Part shown: piece by piece, positions 1 to 10,463 of the stretch
How positions within the stretch are numbered: the first letter of the stretch is position 1
Layout of the letters: the number at the start of each line of letters is the position of its first letter
Assembly: GCA_030427245.1 (NCBI GenBank)
Contig: JAUHXA010000062.1
Span: 1-39,501 of the forward strand
Direction of reading: 5' to 3'
DNA: 39,501 bases
From: Bacteroidia bacterium
Lineage (GTDB): Bacteria > Bacteroidota > Bacteroidia > Chitinophagales > UBA2359
The notes under the pieces: model-generated
Told to the model about the DNA's origin: nothing
The model's database searches: none
Seen by the model: the letters and a program-made list of their open reading frames with translations, nothing else
Made by a program: the position numbers and the translations under genes

Positions 1-1560
1 GAACACGTGCCGTTGGTCACTGTCCAGGTCATTGTGTAGGATTGTCCGGCTTGTAGGTTCGCTACGCCTGTGGTAGGGTCACTTGGATTGAAAATTAGAC
101 CAGAACCACTGGTTAAAGACCATTGTCCAGTTCCAATAACAGGAGTTGTGGCAGCTAATTGAGTAGTTGTAGCACAAATATTTTGATCTGGACCAGCTGT
201 TGATGTTACGTTTGGTAGCTCATCGACACATACTTGTACTTCATCGGTTTCGATACAAGTGCTGTTTATTGCTGTCCATAAGAAAGTATAACAGTCACCC
301 GCTATCATTCCTGTAACCGCTCCTGCTGATGTGACTGCTAATGCACCATTTCCTGCATTGTCACTGATTGTCCACGTACCTGTTCCTCCTGCAACTATTC
401 CTGATAAAGCGGTATTTGTAGCATCACACAATTGTTGGTCAGCACCTGCTGATACATTGGTTGGTTCTACATCTGTGGTAATGATGACTATATCACTTTC
501 TGAACATACGCCATTGGTGATTGTCCAAGTAAATTCATAGGTTTCGCCTGGATCTAATCCAGCTACATCAGTGTTAAATAATTCTTCATCGAATAAAACC
601 GAAGGGTCAGGATATCCAGTACCTCCTGTGAAAGTCCATTCTCCTATACCAACCGTAGGATTGTTTGCAGCTAACTGGGTGGTAGCTTCACAAATAGAAA
701 AATCTGCACCTGCATTTGGAGTAGAAAGATTACATACTTGAACATCATCTGTAGTGATACATGTATTGTCCACTGTCCATCGAAAAATGTAGCAAGTTCC
801 TGCATCCATGTTGATGACATGGCCGCTGTTGTCTATTGCCACATCACCATCGCCTCCATCATCGAAAACGCTCCAAGTACCTGTTCCAGCAGTGGTCGTT
901 CCTGTTACGGTTGTGGTGGTTTGCCCACATAACTCTTGGTCAGCACCTGCGCTGATTGTTGGAGGTTCAAAAGCGGTGATTGTCACCTCATCAAAGTCGG
1001 TACAAACGCTGTTTTCAATAGTCCAACGAAGCACATAAGGTTCTCCTGTATCTAAGGTAGAGAGATTGCTAACTGTTGCAGTAGGAGTATTTGAGTCAGG
1101 GCTGAAAACGACTGTGCTTGGTCCACTGATTTGTGACCATGTTCCCGTTTCGCTTGAAACTAGGTTTACTGCATTTCCAGCAAGCGTTGTAGAAGTTCCA
1201 CAAACATCTTGGTCTACTCCTGCATTAGGGTCAGTCATTAGACAGATTTGAATATCATCTGTTTCCGTACATACATCATCACCGTTATTATCTGTTCCGT
1301 TTACAACTGTCCATCTGAAAGTGTAGCAATTGTTTTGTTGCAGTCCAGAAACTGTGGCTACAGGGCTATTGGCATTGTCAAAACTTATTGGATCTGGACC
1401 GCTTACTTTTGACCAAGTTCCTGTGCCTACAGTTGTGGTTGCTGAAAATTGGAATGAAGTAGCAGGCAAGCAAATTTCATCGTCTACTCCAGAGGATATA
1501 ACTGGACGCTCAGTGACTTCAATCGTACTTCGGTAAGTCGCCAAACATCCATTTGGATCT
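1..1560 (-). repeat. array of ~6 PKD-like protein repeats (about 80-95 residues each) within the giant surface protein
   Basis: Translated on the minus strand, each unit starts near 'AGxDQxxC' or 'GxDxxIC', continues 'GTGxWxxxSGxG', and ends 'GxxYxxxWTxxNxxCxxxDxV'. The end motif recurs near positions 1305 (WTVVNG), 1020 (WTIENS), 775 (WTVDNT), 520 (WTITNG), 275 (WTAINS) and 20 (WTVTNG), so the spacing is about 245-285 bp. Paired Cys in each unit suggests one disulfide per domain. The repeats are diverged at DNA level, so this is a protein-domain array rather than a recent DNA duplication. The array continues beyond the window. Confidence 0.8.
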
Positions 1561-4500
1561 ATGTAGGTTAGGTCATAAGAGTAAGTTCCGAATTCAGTTG
1601 AAGCTACGGTGAATACTGGATTTCTACAATCCAAACAACTCAATTCTGTGCCGATTGCGTCTGAATTAATCGCATCTGGTACCCATACCCAATCTATTGC
1701 TCCTCCAGCGCTTGTAGGGGTATGTCCTTGATCATTTAGTGTAACGATAACTTGTCCTACTCCTTCTGCTTGACATTCATAAATGGTTTCTGCACCATTT
1801 AATCTTGGAAATACAGTTACTACTACATCGTCTGTTGTGGTACAACCTCCTCTGTTTGTTTCTAAAGCAAAATTATAGTTTACATTTGGAGGATTGGGAT
1901 TGTTGAATTCGCCTATATTAGTCAGTACTTCGGGTACAATGGTTGGATTGGCAACAATTGTACTGTTCAATGCACCTGCAACTGGTTCTGTCCAATTGTA
2001 AGTATAACCTGTTACACTATCTCCACATCCCAAAGTAGTTGTTCCTTCTTGACAAATACTTACATCGTCTCCTGCATTTTCGTATGGAATTGCAGGGAAA
2101 TCTACTATTAAATCTGCTGGTGTACACATACATTCACCGCTTCCCAATATGACCATGTGCATGCTACAGGCATCATTGGTCAGTACAGGTACATTGAAGG
2201 AATGATTGTAGGTATTTGAGCCTGTTGGTACTGTTGGAATTGTATAGGTTTCAAGAACCGTTTCTGTACCTTCAAAAGTGCCATTTCCATCGTCTTCATA
2301 AAAGATAACATTTGTGTCGTCTGCTTTTTCGATGTCTCCTGTATTGTTGATGGTGATTTCTACATCAACTTGCTCATTTGTATTGCTTCCAGAACAAGTA
2401 GCCGTTGCAGTACCTGTCAAAGAAGATAACTGAGGCTTGACGAAATTGATGGCAACGGTATCAACTGCGCTGGTAGGCACTTTTATTTCACAATTGCTAG
2501 CACTGGCTACACATTCTACGGTTTTGTAGAACAGAGTTTCCATTACTACAATGTCGGATGTACAGTTGTAGGTATTAGGTGCGTCAATTTCAAAATTGAA
2601 ACTATAGGTTTGATTCACTGCAATTGGGTCTGTTAGCAAAAATGCCAAGCGTTCTTGATTTCCGTTGATGGTTGTTACGGTTGGGTCTCCAATGGCAGAA
2701 GTTCCTGTGCTGTAATTGACATCTGCAGGAAGGATGACAATGATACTGTCTTCGTTGGTATTGGTAATCGCATCTGGGCCTTCATTGAAGATAGTGGCTG
2801 TGATAGAGGAATTGCCATTGGCATCACAAGCTGAAAAGTCAACTGTCGAACTCAATATATTGGGGTCAAGACTATATGGAGGTGGTCCTTCAATGTGGTA
2901 AGGAAGAGATGCCTGCAATGTTCCTGTAGAAGGGTCGCCACATGGATCAATTCCAACTCCTGCAAAACGCATGATTCCACCTGAGGTGTAATTACAATCT
3001 GTTTCTACTTCAAAACGCAAGAAAGCTCGATTGTCAGCAAGGTTTTCTACGGGGACTCCCTGAATACCATTGTTGTTGTCTATATTGACACTTAAATCGT
3101 TTAAATTGAAGCGATAGACATTTCCCTGTACGTTGGTTCCTATAAATACGGGGTCGCCTACTGAGGTAGGGTTTAGAGCATCAAATGGATAGGAAAACTC
3201 AAAACTTCCTGGTATGTATTGAATACCCACTGCTGGAATGGTGATGTCCAAAACAATGTCGTAAATTGTACCTGTTTTGGTGTTTTTGATTTCGAGTTCG
3301 TAGATTTCTTCTGAACACAATGGAATGGGGTCTTCTGGTTGTACCAGTAAATTGATTTGAAGTCCTGCTTCCTGTGGAATAAAGCTCAGTGTTGCGGATT
3401 CTACATTGGCACAGGTATAGTCTCCGAAAGCACCTGTATAACCTTGTTCGGGGTCTATCAAATTGTTGCCACAATTCGCACCAACTCTTACATCTACTTG
3501 ATCAGGAAGACAAACATCGAAAGTGACTTCTAATTCATAAAAACGACATTCGGAAGGTGTCAATGGCATTGGATTGCCTGGAGTGTCCAAATAAGCCCAA
3601 ATACTATTTCCTGCTCCAAAAGTAGTAGTGTTGGTAATCAACTCTCTTGGACCGCCATTGTTGATGCTGTCTGTCACATCATATAAGTAAGCATATTGTA
3701 CTTGATTGGAGGCATTGTCGAAAGCCATCCAAACTTGGTTGTAATCCCCACTCCCTAAGTTGCATACTTGCAATTCCCAAGAAACAGTATTATCAACTGC
3801 ATTGCGAACAGGTGTAAGAGGATTCAATAAGATATTGGGGTTGGAGTGGTTGATTGTTCCTGTTAGGTTGTAAGCATTGGTACTTACACAACCTGGCTCA
3901 AATGGTTGGGCATACAAAAACTCATCATTGATGGTAATGTCGAAATCCAAATTTCCGCTTGCAGATGCACAGTTAGGAGCTACTTCAAAGGTGAATCGGG
4001 CTTGTGTGCCTGCTACATCTTTGTCGGGAATAGGGAAAGTACCTGAAAATTCGTATCCTTCATCATTTCCTGTAATAGTGGGAGTTAAGCTGAAAGTCCC
4101 TCCAGGTGTACCCAATATTTCCAACTCTGCCGAACCTGTTACAAAATCGTAGCCACCAGGTATTTGAAATTGAATATTGGACAATTCTCCAAAATAAGGG
4201 CGGTATTCGTTGGGGAAGTCATCAGCTGTATTTGAATTGTTGGCTATAAGCCCTTCAATGGTGTAAGTTCCACAACCGTCTTGACTGACAGAAACGATAA
4301 TAGGTGTCACTTCTGGATTGGCGACATAAAAGTTTTCGCCTCCATAATCAAAACAGGAGTCATATACTGTTCCACCTGTATCTGTTGCACTTGCATCTCC
4401 TCTTGGGTATAAGAAGGTAAATCCTCCTCCAATTCCTGGCACATCTAAAATATTGAAGTTTCCGACTAACTGCAATTCGTCTCCATCTACGAGTGTAATG

Positions 4501-6731
4501 CTATTTGCAACTAAACAAGCAGACAAATCGAAATTATAAACCACATCTGTTCCATTGAAAGTTGGGGCAGGAACGGTTACACTGCATCCTATTGGAGTAC
4601 CATTGTAGGAAAATGTAGCATCTATAAACTCAAAAGGATTGTCTGATGCAATGCCTCCTGGTGGTGCAAATGCAACCAATACCTGTGCGCCTGTAAAAGG
4701 AACGTTTCCGTATACTTCCAAGTCAATTGTCCATGCAACATCATCACAAGTCAAAGCACGGTTGGTCAAAGCCCCGCCTGCTGGACTTGCTAAAGTGCTC
4801 ATTGTTTCATCGGTATAGCTAAAGGTCGTTCTTTCTATTGCAAAATCTGTAATGGCAATACCATCACAGTTAGGTCCGCAGGAAGGATCGTATATAAATG
4901 TCTCATAACTGCTACAAGCCCTAACCGTACTTCCTGTACAACAAGGGCAATCGTAAATAACTTCAAAATCAAATAGTTCTTCGAGTGAGCTGCAAGGCGC
5001 ACCATTGTATTGAACTGTTACTTCCCAACAGTCGCTAATCTCGCCATCTACTGTGCCTCCATCAATTTCAAATTCAGTGGGTGAAATAACCGTGATATTG
5101 GCTGCTACACTATTAACGGTTGCGGATATTGCAGAAATATCTGGGCTTGTATGCGAAATCCTCAAAACGGAACTTGCGCCATTCGAACATTCTACTCCTG
5201 ACAATTCGTAATCGTAGCAAAAAGACATATCAAATTGAGTACCAGGAGCACCAACAATATCAGGTTCTCCAATTCCAATAGGTACGCCTGATTGATAATC
5301 CAAAATAGGGGCAATGCTATTGTATGCAGTTGGTTGGATTTCATCACACTGATCTTCGTAGTCTATTGAAACATCAAAACCAGAGCAAGTAAATGCACCG
5401 GGATTATTGCAGTCAAGGCTTTCGCCGCAAGCCAAACTGTATGAAAAGCTAATGCTTATATTGGCTCCAATCACTAAATCTGCTATTACACCATCTCCGT
5501 CTACATCGGTTAGCCCTCCAAGAGCTGCACCTCCTGCGATTAAGTCGCCAATATTGAAGATATACACTCCTTCACTTGGCTCGTCAGGAGTGACAGAAGT
5601 ACCATTGAGTTCAAAAGAACCTTCGTCAACCACCAATGATGGGACATTGCTCCCCACACATCCAGAACTCACTGTCACTATCAAGTCTCTTGCATGACCT
5701 GCTCCTGACGCAAATTCGCTGCCGTTGTTGGCTATGGTCAAGTCTATCGAATTCTCATTGCAGACATCTGGTATGGGAGGAGTGGAAAGAGCTGTTGTCA
5801 CAATATTGGGATCTCCAATTGCAATATTGAAACCATTTACAACTAGTGCATCTTGACAAACCACACCATCACAACCATAAAAAGCGATAAAATCTGAATT
5901 TTGATTGTCGCAAGTAGCGGTAATATTTTCGATAACAGTTAACTGTTCGCTTTCATCGAAGGTGTCTCCCAATCCAATAGAAAGCAAATCTGCCGAGTTT
6001 ATGTCTATTGTTAGGGTATCGTTTACAATTACCAAACTTCCTTGATTGATGGTGAAACTTCCTGTTGGGCCTTCAATGGTAACAGAATTGTAAATTACAC
6101 CTCCTCTAAAATAGTTTTGGTAGGTGAAGGATTCCAATTCGGCTTTGATACCATCTTGGGAAATCACCACATTTCTATCAAAGGTTTGCCCGCTATACAA
6201 AGTTGGATAGTCCGGCGAAATGGATAGGATGTTGATAGTCGGTGTGAAAATTTGTGTATTGTACTCCGATGCGGGTGTAAAACTCGTTGTTCCCCCATCA
6301 TGGTCTATCGCATATTCGATATTGACAGGCAGCGTATTATCTGTCAATGCCAGTATTTCGCAGTTGGCACGAATGGGAATGTAGATGTTGAAGTCACCGC
6401 TGAAATTGTTCAAATCGAAAACAGGTAATTCTGGAGTTGAACCTACCGTTTCCCCCACAAAAACTCCAATGGGGTCTGAGAATGCTCCACCATCGTAGAA
6501 CAAGCCTGCGGGTAGGTTAACGCTAAAAATAGCTCCTGTAATGGCTGTCGAAGGAGAAATAGTAAGAGACAGAGTATCATTGATGGATGAACAAACATTT
6601 AAGGTATCAAACTTTGGAACTCCCGTTGAAGCTGTCGTTCTAAGGTCAGTGAAGTCAATGGCTTGTGCTTGCACATTGAATGTGACAAAGGTGCAAAAGA
6701 ACAATAATGGGAGATAAATTAATTTTTTCAT
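1..6731 (-). CDS. giant secreted surface/adhesin-like protein with PKD-like repeats (partial, 3' end outside window)
   Basis: This frame is open from an ATG at 6731 to the left edge of the window: 2243 codons with no stop. The N-terminus is a classic Sec signal peptide (MKKLIYLPLLFF, then a hydrophobic core ending NVQAQA). The first ~1700 residues are beta-rich, Thr/Ser/Asn/Asp-rich and scattered with Cys, with recurring phrases such as 'ADLVIGANIS' and 'VEITINNTGD' that resemble conserved-repeat (DUF11-like) surface modules. From about 1560 down to 1 there are about six PKD-like/Ig-like repeats (see separate entry). In Bacteroidota such proteins usually end in a gliding/T9SS C-terminal sorting domain; that end is not visible here, so T9SS export is inferred. 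The function is probably cell-surface adhesion or matrix, but no binding or enzyme domain was recognised. It is transcribed away from gyrA. Confidence 0.9.
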   Translation of the reverse strand, partial: MKKLIYLPLLFFCTFVTFNVQAQAIDFTDLRTTASTGVPKFDTLNVCSSINDTLSLTISPSTAITGAIFSVNLPAGLFYDGGAFSDPIGVFVGETVGSTPELPVFDLNNFSGDFNIYIPIRANCEILALTDNTLPVNIEYAIDHDGGTTSFTPASEYNTQIFTPTINILSISPDYPTLYSGQTFDRNVVISQDGIKAELESFTYQNYFRGGVIYNSVTIEGPTGSFTINQGSLVIVNDTLTIDINSADLLSIGLGDTFDESEQLTVIENITATCDNQNSDFIAFYGCDGVVCQDALVVNGFNIAIGDPNIVTTALSTPPIPDVCNENSIDLTIANNGSEFASGAGHARDLIVTVSSGCVGSNVPSLVVDEGSFELNGTSVTPDEPSEGVYIFNIGDLIAGGAALGGLTDVDGDGVIADLVIGANISISFSYSLACGESLDCNNPGAFTCSGFDVSIDYEDQCDEIQPTAYNSIAPILDYQSGVPIGIGEPDIVGAPGTQFDMSFCYDYELSGVECSNGASSVLRISHTSPDISAISATVNSVAANITVISPTEFEIDGGTVDGEISDCWEVTVQYNGAPCSSLEELFDFEVIYDCPCCTGSTVRACSSYETFIYDPSCGPNCDGIAITDFAIERTTFSYTDETMSTLASPAGGALTNRALTCDDVAWTIDLEVYGNVPFTGAQVLVAFAPPGGIASDNPFEFIDATFSYNGTPIGCSVTVPAPTFNGTDVVYNFDLSACLVANSITLVDGDELQLVGNFNILDVPGIGGGFTFLYPRGDASATDTGGTVYDSCFDYGGENFYVANPEVTPIIVSVSQDGCGTYTIEGLIANNSNTADDFPNEYRPYFGELSNIQFQIPGGYDFVTGSAELEILGTPGGTFSLTPTITGNDEGYEFSGTFPIPDKDVAGTQARFTFEVAPNCASASGNLDFDITINDEFLYAQPFEPGCVSTNAYNLTGTINHSNPNILLNPLTPVRNAVDNTVSWELQVCNLGSGDYNQVWMAFDNASNQVQYAYLYDVTDSINNGGPRELITNTTTFGAGNSIWAYLDTPGNPMPLTPSECRFYELEVTFDVCLPDQVDVRVGANCGNNLIDPEQGYTGAFGDYTCANVESATLSFIPQEAGLQINLLVQPEDPIPLCSEEIYELEIKNTKTGTIYDIVLDITIPAVGIQYIPGSFEFSYPFDALNPTSVGDPVFIGTNVQGNVYRFNLNDLSVNIDNNNGIQGVPVENLADNRAFLRFEVETDCNYTSGGIMRFAGVGIDPCGDPSTGTLQASLPYHIEGPPPYSLDPNILSSTVDFSACDANGNSSITATIFNEGPDAITNTNEDSIIVILPADVNYSTGTSAIGDPTVTTINGNQERLAFLLTDPIAVNQTYSFNFEIDAPNTYNCTSDIVVMETLFYKTVECVASASNCEIKVPTSAVDTVAINFVKPQLSSLTGTATATCSGSNTNEQVDVEITINNTGDIEKADDTNVIFYEDDGNGTFEGTETVLETYTIPTVPTGSNTYNHSFNVPVLTNDACSMHMVILGSGECMCTPADLIVDFPAIPYENAGDDVSICQEGTTTLGCGDSVTGYTYNWTEPVAGALNSTIVANPTIVPEVLTNIGEFNNPNPPNVNYNFALETNRGGCTTTDDVVVTVFPRLNGAETIYECQAEGVGQVIVTLNDQGHTPTSAGGAIDWVWVPDAINSDAIGTELSCLDCRNPVFTVASTEFGTYSYDLTYIDPNGCLATYRSTIEVTERPVISSGVDDEICLPATSFQFSATTTVGTGTWSKVSGPDPISFDNANSPVATVSGLQQNNCYTFRWTVVNGTDNNGDDVCTETDDIQICLMTDPNAGVDQDVCGTSTTLAGNAVNLVSSETGTWSQISGPSTVVFSPDSNTPTATVSNLSTLDTGEPYVLRWTIENSVCTDFDEVTITAFEPPTISAGADQELCGQTTTTVTGTTTAGTGTWSVFDDGGDGDVAIDNSGHVINMDAGTCYIFRWTVDNTCITTDDVQVCNLSTPNAGADFSICEATTQLAANNPTVGIGEWTFTGGTGYPDPSVLFDEELFNTDVAGLDPGETYEFTWTITNGVCSESDIVIITTDVEPTNVSAGADQQLCDATNTALSGIVAGGTGTWTISDNAGNGALAVTSAGAVTGMIAGDCYTFLWTAINSTCIETDEVQVCVDELPNVTSTAGPDQNICATTTQLAATTPVIGTGQWSLTSGSGLIFNPSDPTTGVANLQAGQSYTMTWTVTNGTC

Positions 6732-7824
6732 GTTTGGACTTGTATAAGATTGATGTTTAATTTTTTTTTTTGCGGACTGGACATAACATTTCCTACTCCC
6801 AATTTTACAGTATATGTAAACTTGAGACATTGAAATATTGGAAGCAATTAATAGATGGTTAATCGCTTAAATAGTACATGACATTGGATAGAAAATCAAC
6901 TAATTGAGAATAAAACAATACTATTGTGAAAATGTAAAGTTTTTGTTTGGTAGAAGTTGTTTTACCAAAAACAGAGAAAACCTTAATGTTTTAATGAAAA
7001 TCAAAAAAGAGGCTGGATGCAGTTTTGTTTGTGTGTTCATAACCCTATTGTATTTGTGTGTGTACTAAGAACTAAGTGTGTTGCGCTTTATTTATGCCAA
7101 TAGTCGTGCCATTTTGTAAATATATGGAATTAATCAAACGTGATTATTTTTTTTGATTTAGGTTTAATTTATTGGCAATAAAAAACAAGCAACACACATA
7201 ATTAATTATATAATTGGTCTACCAATCAATTTTGATACAACTATTAATCAATAAAATACAATTTAAGTATTAATTTTTATTTTTGTTTTTTATTTATAAA
7301 AACTCCTATCAAAACATAAAAATTGAACTAAAAATCTTGTGAAAAATATTTTTACGTACATATTTTATGACTTCCCAATGACAACTTTTTTTGTTAAAAG
7401 TGTACTTTTCATTCCTATTTTTCGCCAGTATATAGTTTTTTCTATACTTGGTTTCTTGTAAGTACAGGAAGAAACCTCTCTAATTTCAGACTAAAAGAAA
7501 GTGGGTTTGGCCATCTTATTTCAAAGAGTAAATTACAAAAGTCTTCCCCTTTAATCTAGTAAGTCATTTTATTGGAAGTCCTTAGATGTATGCCTCTTTC
7601 GCAATAATGTGAACGTTTTTGGAAAGATAGACAAGGATAAAAGAACAACTCTGTTTGATTGATATTGAAGCTTAAAAAACGGTTTTTCGAGAAAAGCTAA
7701 TTATTTGCTCACAAAGGCATATAGAAGCCCTTAAAAGCTATAAAAAGCCCTATATTTTTCGTATCTTTGGGCGATAATTTTACTTCAAATAACAAGTAAC
7801 TTAGTTTAACGAAAATGAAGCTTT
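6732..7824. other. 1.1 kb AT-rich intergenic region between divergent surface-protein gene and gyrA
   Basis: I see no convincing gene, tRNA or rRNA here. The stretch is very AT-rich, particularly 7130-7380, with long T and A runs. It must hold the promoter of the minus-strand surface-protein gene, for which I found no clear TAnnTTTG box, and the gyrA promoter near 7762. The length and low complexity fit a regulatory region or decayed DNA. A small unstructured RNA cannot be excluded by eye. Confidence 0.5.
7762..7769 (+). promoter_or_regulatory. probable -7 promoter element of gyrA
   Basis: TATCTTTG matches the Bacteroidota sigma-A -7 consensus TAnnTTTG exactly. It lies about 55 bp upstream of the gyrA ATG, placing a start site near 7776. 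A matching -33 TTTG is not obvious at the expected distance. The site is inferred from consensus only. Confidence 0.55.
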
Positions 7825-10383
7825 ATGGCTATTGACGGAAATATTATACAAATCAATATAGAGGAGGAAATGAAGTCTGCCTATATTGATTATTCCATGT
7901 CGGTTATTGTGTCACGTGCACTGCCTGATGTAAGAGATGGATTGAAGCCTGTACAGAGAAGAGTATTGTTCAGTATGTCTGACTTAGGGTTGGGTGCAGG
8001 TAAACCTTTCAAAAAATCTGCACGTATAGTTGGCGAATGTTTAGGTAAATACCACCCACATGGCGATTCTTCCGTATATGATGCAATGGTTAGAATGGCA
8101 CAGCCTTGGTCTTTGCGTTATCCTTTGGTAGATGGACAGGGAAATTTTGGTTCGGTAGATGGAGACAACTCTGCTGCAATGCGATATACAGAAGCCCGAT
8201 TGAAGCGAATTACGGAGGATATTTTGACCGACATCGAAAAGGATACGGTTGATTTCCGATTGAACTTTGACGACAGTTTGCAAGAACCTACGGTGTTGCC
8301 TTCCAAGATTCCCAATTTGTTGGTGAATGGCGCAACGGGTATTGCAGTAGGGATGGCGACGAATATGTTGCCACATAATTTGACGGAAATAGTGAATGGG
8401 ATTGTGGCCTATATAGACAATCCCGAAATTGACATTGATGGCTTGATGGAACATGTCAAAGCTCCCGACTTTCCGACAGGGGGAACGATTTATGGATATG
8501 AAGGCATTAAAGAAGGTTTCCGAACAGGTCGTGGTCGTATCGTAGTGCGAGGCAAGTCTGAGATTGAACTTTATGGTAAGAACAAAGACCGTGAACGAAT
8601 CATCGTAAACGAAATTCCCTATCAGGTGAATAAGGCTCGATTGATTGAAAAAACGGCGGAACTTATCAATTCTAAACGCATTGAAGGAATTACTGCTATC
8701 CGTGATGAATCGGATAGGAATGGTATGAGGATCGTGTATGAAATTCGCCGAGATACCAGTGCACAGGTCGTATTGAATCAATTGTATCGTTATACCTATC
8801 TTCAATCTTCTTTTGGGGTGAACAATGTGTGTCTGGTGAATGGTCGCCCACGCATATTGAACTTGAAGGAATTGATGAAGTATTTTGTGGAGTTCCGCCA
8901 TGAGGTAGTAATTCGACGCACCGAATACGATTTACGTCAAGCCGAAAAACGAGCGCATTTGTTGGAGGGTTACTTGATTGCTTTGGACCACTTGGACGAA
9001 ATTATCAAGTTGATTCGTGGTTCTGCTAATCCAGACGATGCTAAACAAGGTTTGATAGAGATTTATGGATTGAGCGATGTGCAAGCAAAGGCGATTTTGG
9101 ATATGCGTTTGCAGCGATTGACGGCTCTCGAAAGAGATAAAATCAAACGAGATTACGAAGAAATTCAACAGAAAATAGCTAATTACAAAGAAATCCTCAG
9201 TAATGAAACCATGAGAATGGGCATCATCAAGAGTGAATTGGTGGAAGTAAAAGCAAAGTATGGTGATGAACGTAGAACAGATATTGTAGCGGCGGAAGGT
9301 GAAATGAGTATTGAAGACTTGACCAACAATGAACAAGTGGCAGTGACGATTTCTCATTTGGGCTATATGAAGCGAACAAGCTTGAATGAATATCGTGAGC
9401 AAAACAGAGGTGGTAAAGGCTCAAAAGGTACTGCGACTCGTGACGAGGATTTTGTAGAGCATTTGTTTATTGGTTCGACACATGATTATCTCTTGGTCTT
9501 TACCGAGTTGGGGCGCTGTCATTGGTTGAGAACTTATCGAATTCCAGTAGGCAGCAAGACTTCAAAAGGTCGTCCGATTCAAAACATCATTCAGTTGCCG
9601 AAAGAGGATAAGGTGAAGGCTTATTTGAATATTGAAGACCTGACGGATGAGGAATTTTTGAAGAATCATTACATTATGTTTTGTACCAAAAAAGGCGTAA
9701 TTAAAAAGACTTCATTGGAGAAATTCTCTCGTCCTCGTCAAAATGGTATTATTGCGATTGGCATTAATGAAGGTGATACTTTATTGGAAGTAAAACTGAC
9801 GAATGGACATTGTGATGTCGTTTTGGGCATTAAATCGGGCCGAGCTATTCGCTTTCCAGAAGACACTGTTCGTTCGATGGGACGTTCTGCTTCGGGTGTT
9901 AGGGGAATTCGATTAAAAGATGATGACAAGGATGAAGTAGTCGGTATGGTTTGTGTTGATCGACGACATGACCATGACACTACTGTTCTGGTAGTTTCGG
10001 AAAAAGGATATGGTAAGCGAACAGATTTGGAGGAATATCGAGTGACGAATCGAGGTGGCAAAGGGGTGAAAACCATTAATGTGACCAAAAAAACGGGGCA
10101 GTTGATTGCCATTAAAGATGTGGTAGATGACAATGGTTTGATGATTATCAACAAATCGGGTATTTCTATTCGGATGAGTGTTGGAGATATTTCTACAAGT
10201 GGTCGGGCCACACAAGGTGTTCGTTTGATCAATTTGAAGGAAGAAGATGATATTGCGAGTGTAGCAAAGATTCCGATTACGGATGATGACGAAGACGAAA
10301 ATGTGTCGTCTGAAGGAGACGAAACTTTGGTTGAAGGAAACGAAACAACGACTGAAATGGAGAATACTCCTCCCGAAAATTAA
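7825..10383 (+). CDS. gyrA: DNA gyrase subunit A
   Basis: GyrA cuts and reseals DNA in the A2B2 gyrase that introduces negative supercoils. The 852 residues are a normal length. The N-terminal winged-helix/tower region carries the catalytic tyrosine in [10 protein letters not shown] (Tyr121). The quinolone-resistance-determining region reads [12 protein letters not shown] (75-86), with Ser82 and Asp86 at the E. coli Ser83/Asp87 positions, i.e. the susceptible-type residues. The C-terminal beta-pinwheel contains a GyrA-box-like [10 protein letters not shown] (about residue 530), which favours gyrase over topoisomerase IV. The last ~35 residues are a strongly acidic tail. An ATG 10 bp upstream (7815) is in another frame, so the start at 7825 stands. 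A TPR gene follows after 80 bp and may be co-transcribed. Confidence 0.97.
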   Translation: MAIDGNIIQINIEEEMKSAYIDYSMSVIVSRALPDVRDGLKPVQRRVLFSMSDLGLGAGKPFKKSARIVGECLGKYHPHGDSSVYDAMVRMAQPWSLRYPLVDGQGNFGSVDGDNSAAMRYTEARLKRITEDILTDIEKDTVDFRLNFDDSLQEPTVLPSKIPNLLVNGATGIAVGMATNMLPHNLTEIVNGIVAYIDNPEIDIDGLMEHVKAPDFPTGGTIYGYEGIKEGFRTGRGRIVVRGKSEIELYGKNKDRERIIVNEIPYQVNKARLIEKTAELINSKRIEGITAIRDESDRNGMRIVYEIRRDTSAQVVLNQLYRYTYLQSSFGVNNVCLVNGRPRILNLKELMKYFVEFRHEVVIRRTEYDLRQAEKRAHLLEGYLIALDHLDEIIKLIRGSANPDDAKQGLIEIYGLSDVQAKAILDMRLQRLTALERDKIKRDYEEIQQKIANYKEILSNETMRMGIIKSELVEVKAKYGDERRTDIVAAEGEMSIEDLTNNEQVAVTISHLGYMKRTSLNEYREQNRGGKGSKGTATRDEDFVEHLFIGSTHDYLLVFTELGRCHWLRTYRIPVGSKTSKGRPIQNIIQLPKEDKVKAYLNIEDLTDEEFLKNHYIMFCTKKGVIKKTSLEKFSRPRQNGIIAIGINEGDTLLEVKLTNGHCDVVLGIKSGRAIRFPEDTVRSMGRSASGVRGIRLKDDDKDEVVGMVCVDRRHDHDTTVLVVSEKGYGKRTDLEEYRVTNRGGKGVKTINVTKKTGQLIAIKDVVDDNGLMIINKSGISIRMSVGDISTSGRATQGVRLINLKEEDDIASVAKIPITDDDEDENVSSEGDETLVEGNETTTEMENTPPEN

Positions 10384-10463
10384 ACCGATTTATTTAGATT
10401 CATTCTAACCAATGAATAAACAAATTTTTGTAATTTTTTTTAATGTAAATTTCATTGTAAACT

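Noticed and set aside
1-6227. Many plus-strand ORFs of 60-96 codons
   Set aside because: They are antisense shadows of the minus-strand giant surface protein, whose frame is continuous and has coherent domains.
6732-7824. tRNA, small RNA or replication origin in the long AT-rich gap
   Set aside because: I found no cloverleaf, DnaA-box cluster or conserved hairpin; AT-richness alone is not evidence.
8041-8901. 286-codon antisense ORF inside gyrA
   Set aside because: It lies opposite a fully conserved GyrA frame; the His/Gln/Ile-rich translation has no recognisable domain.
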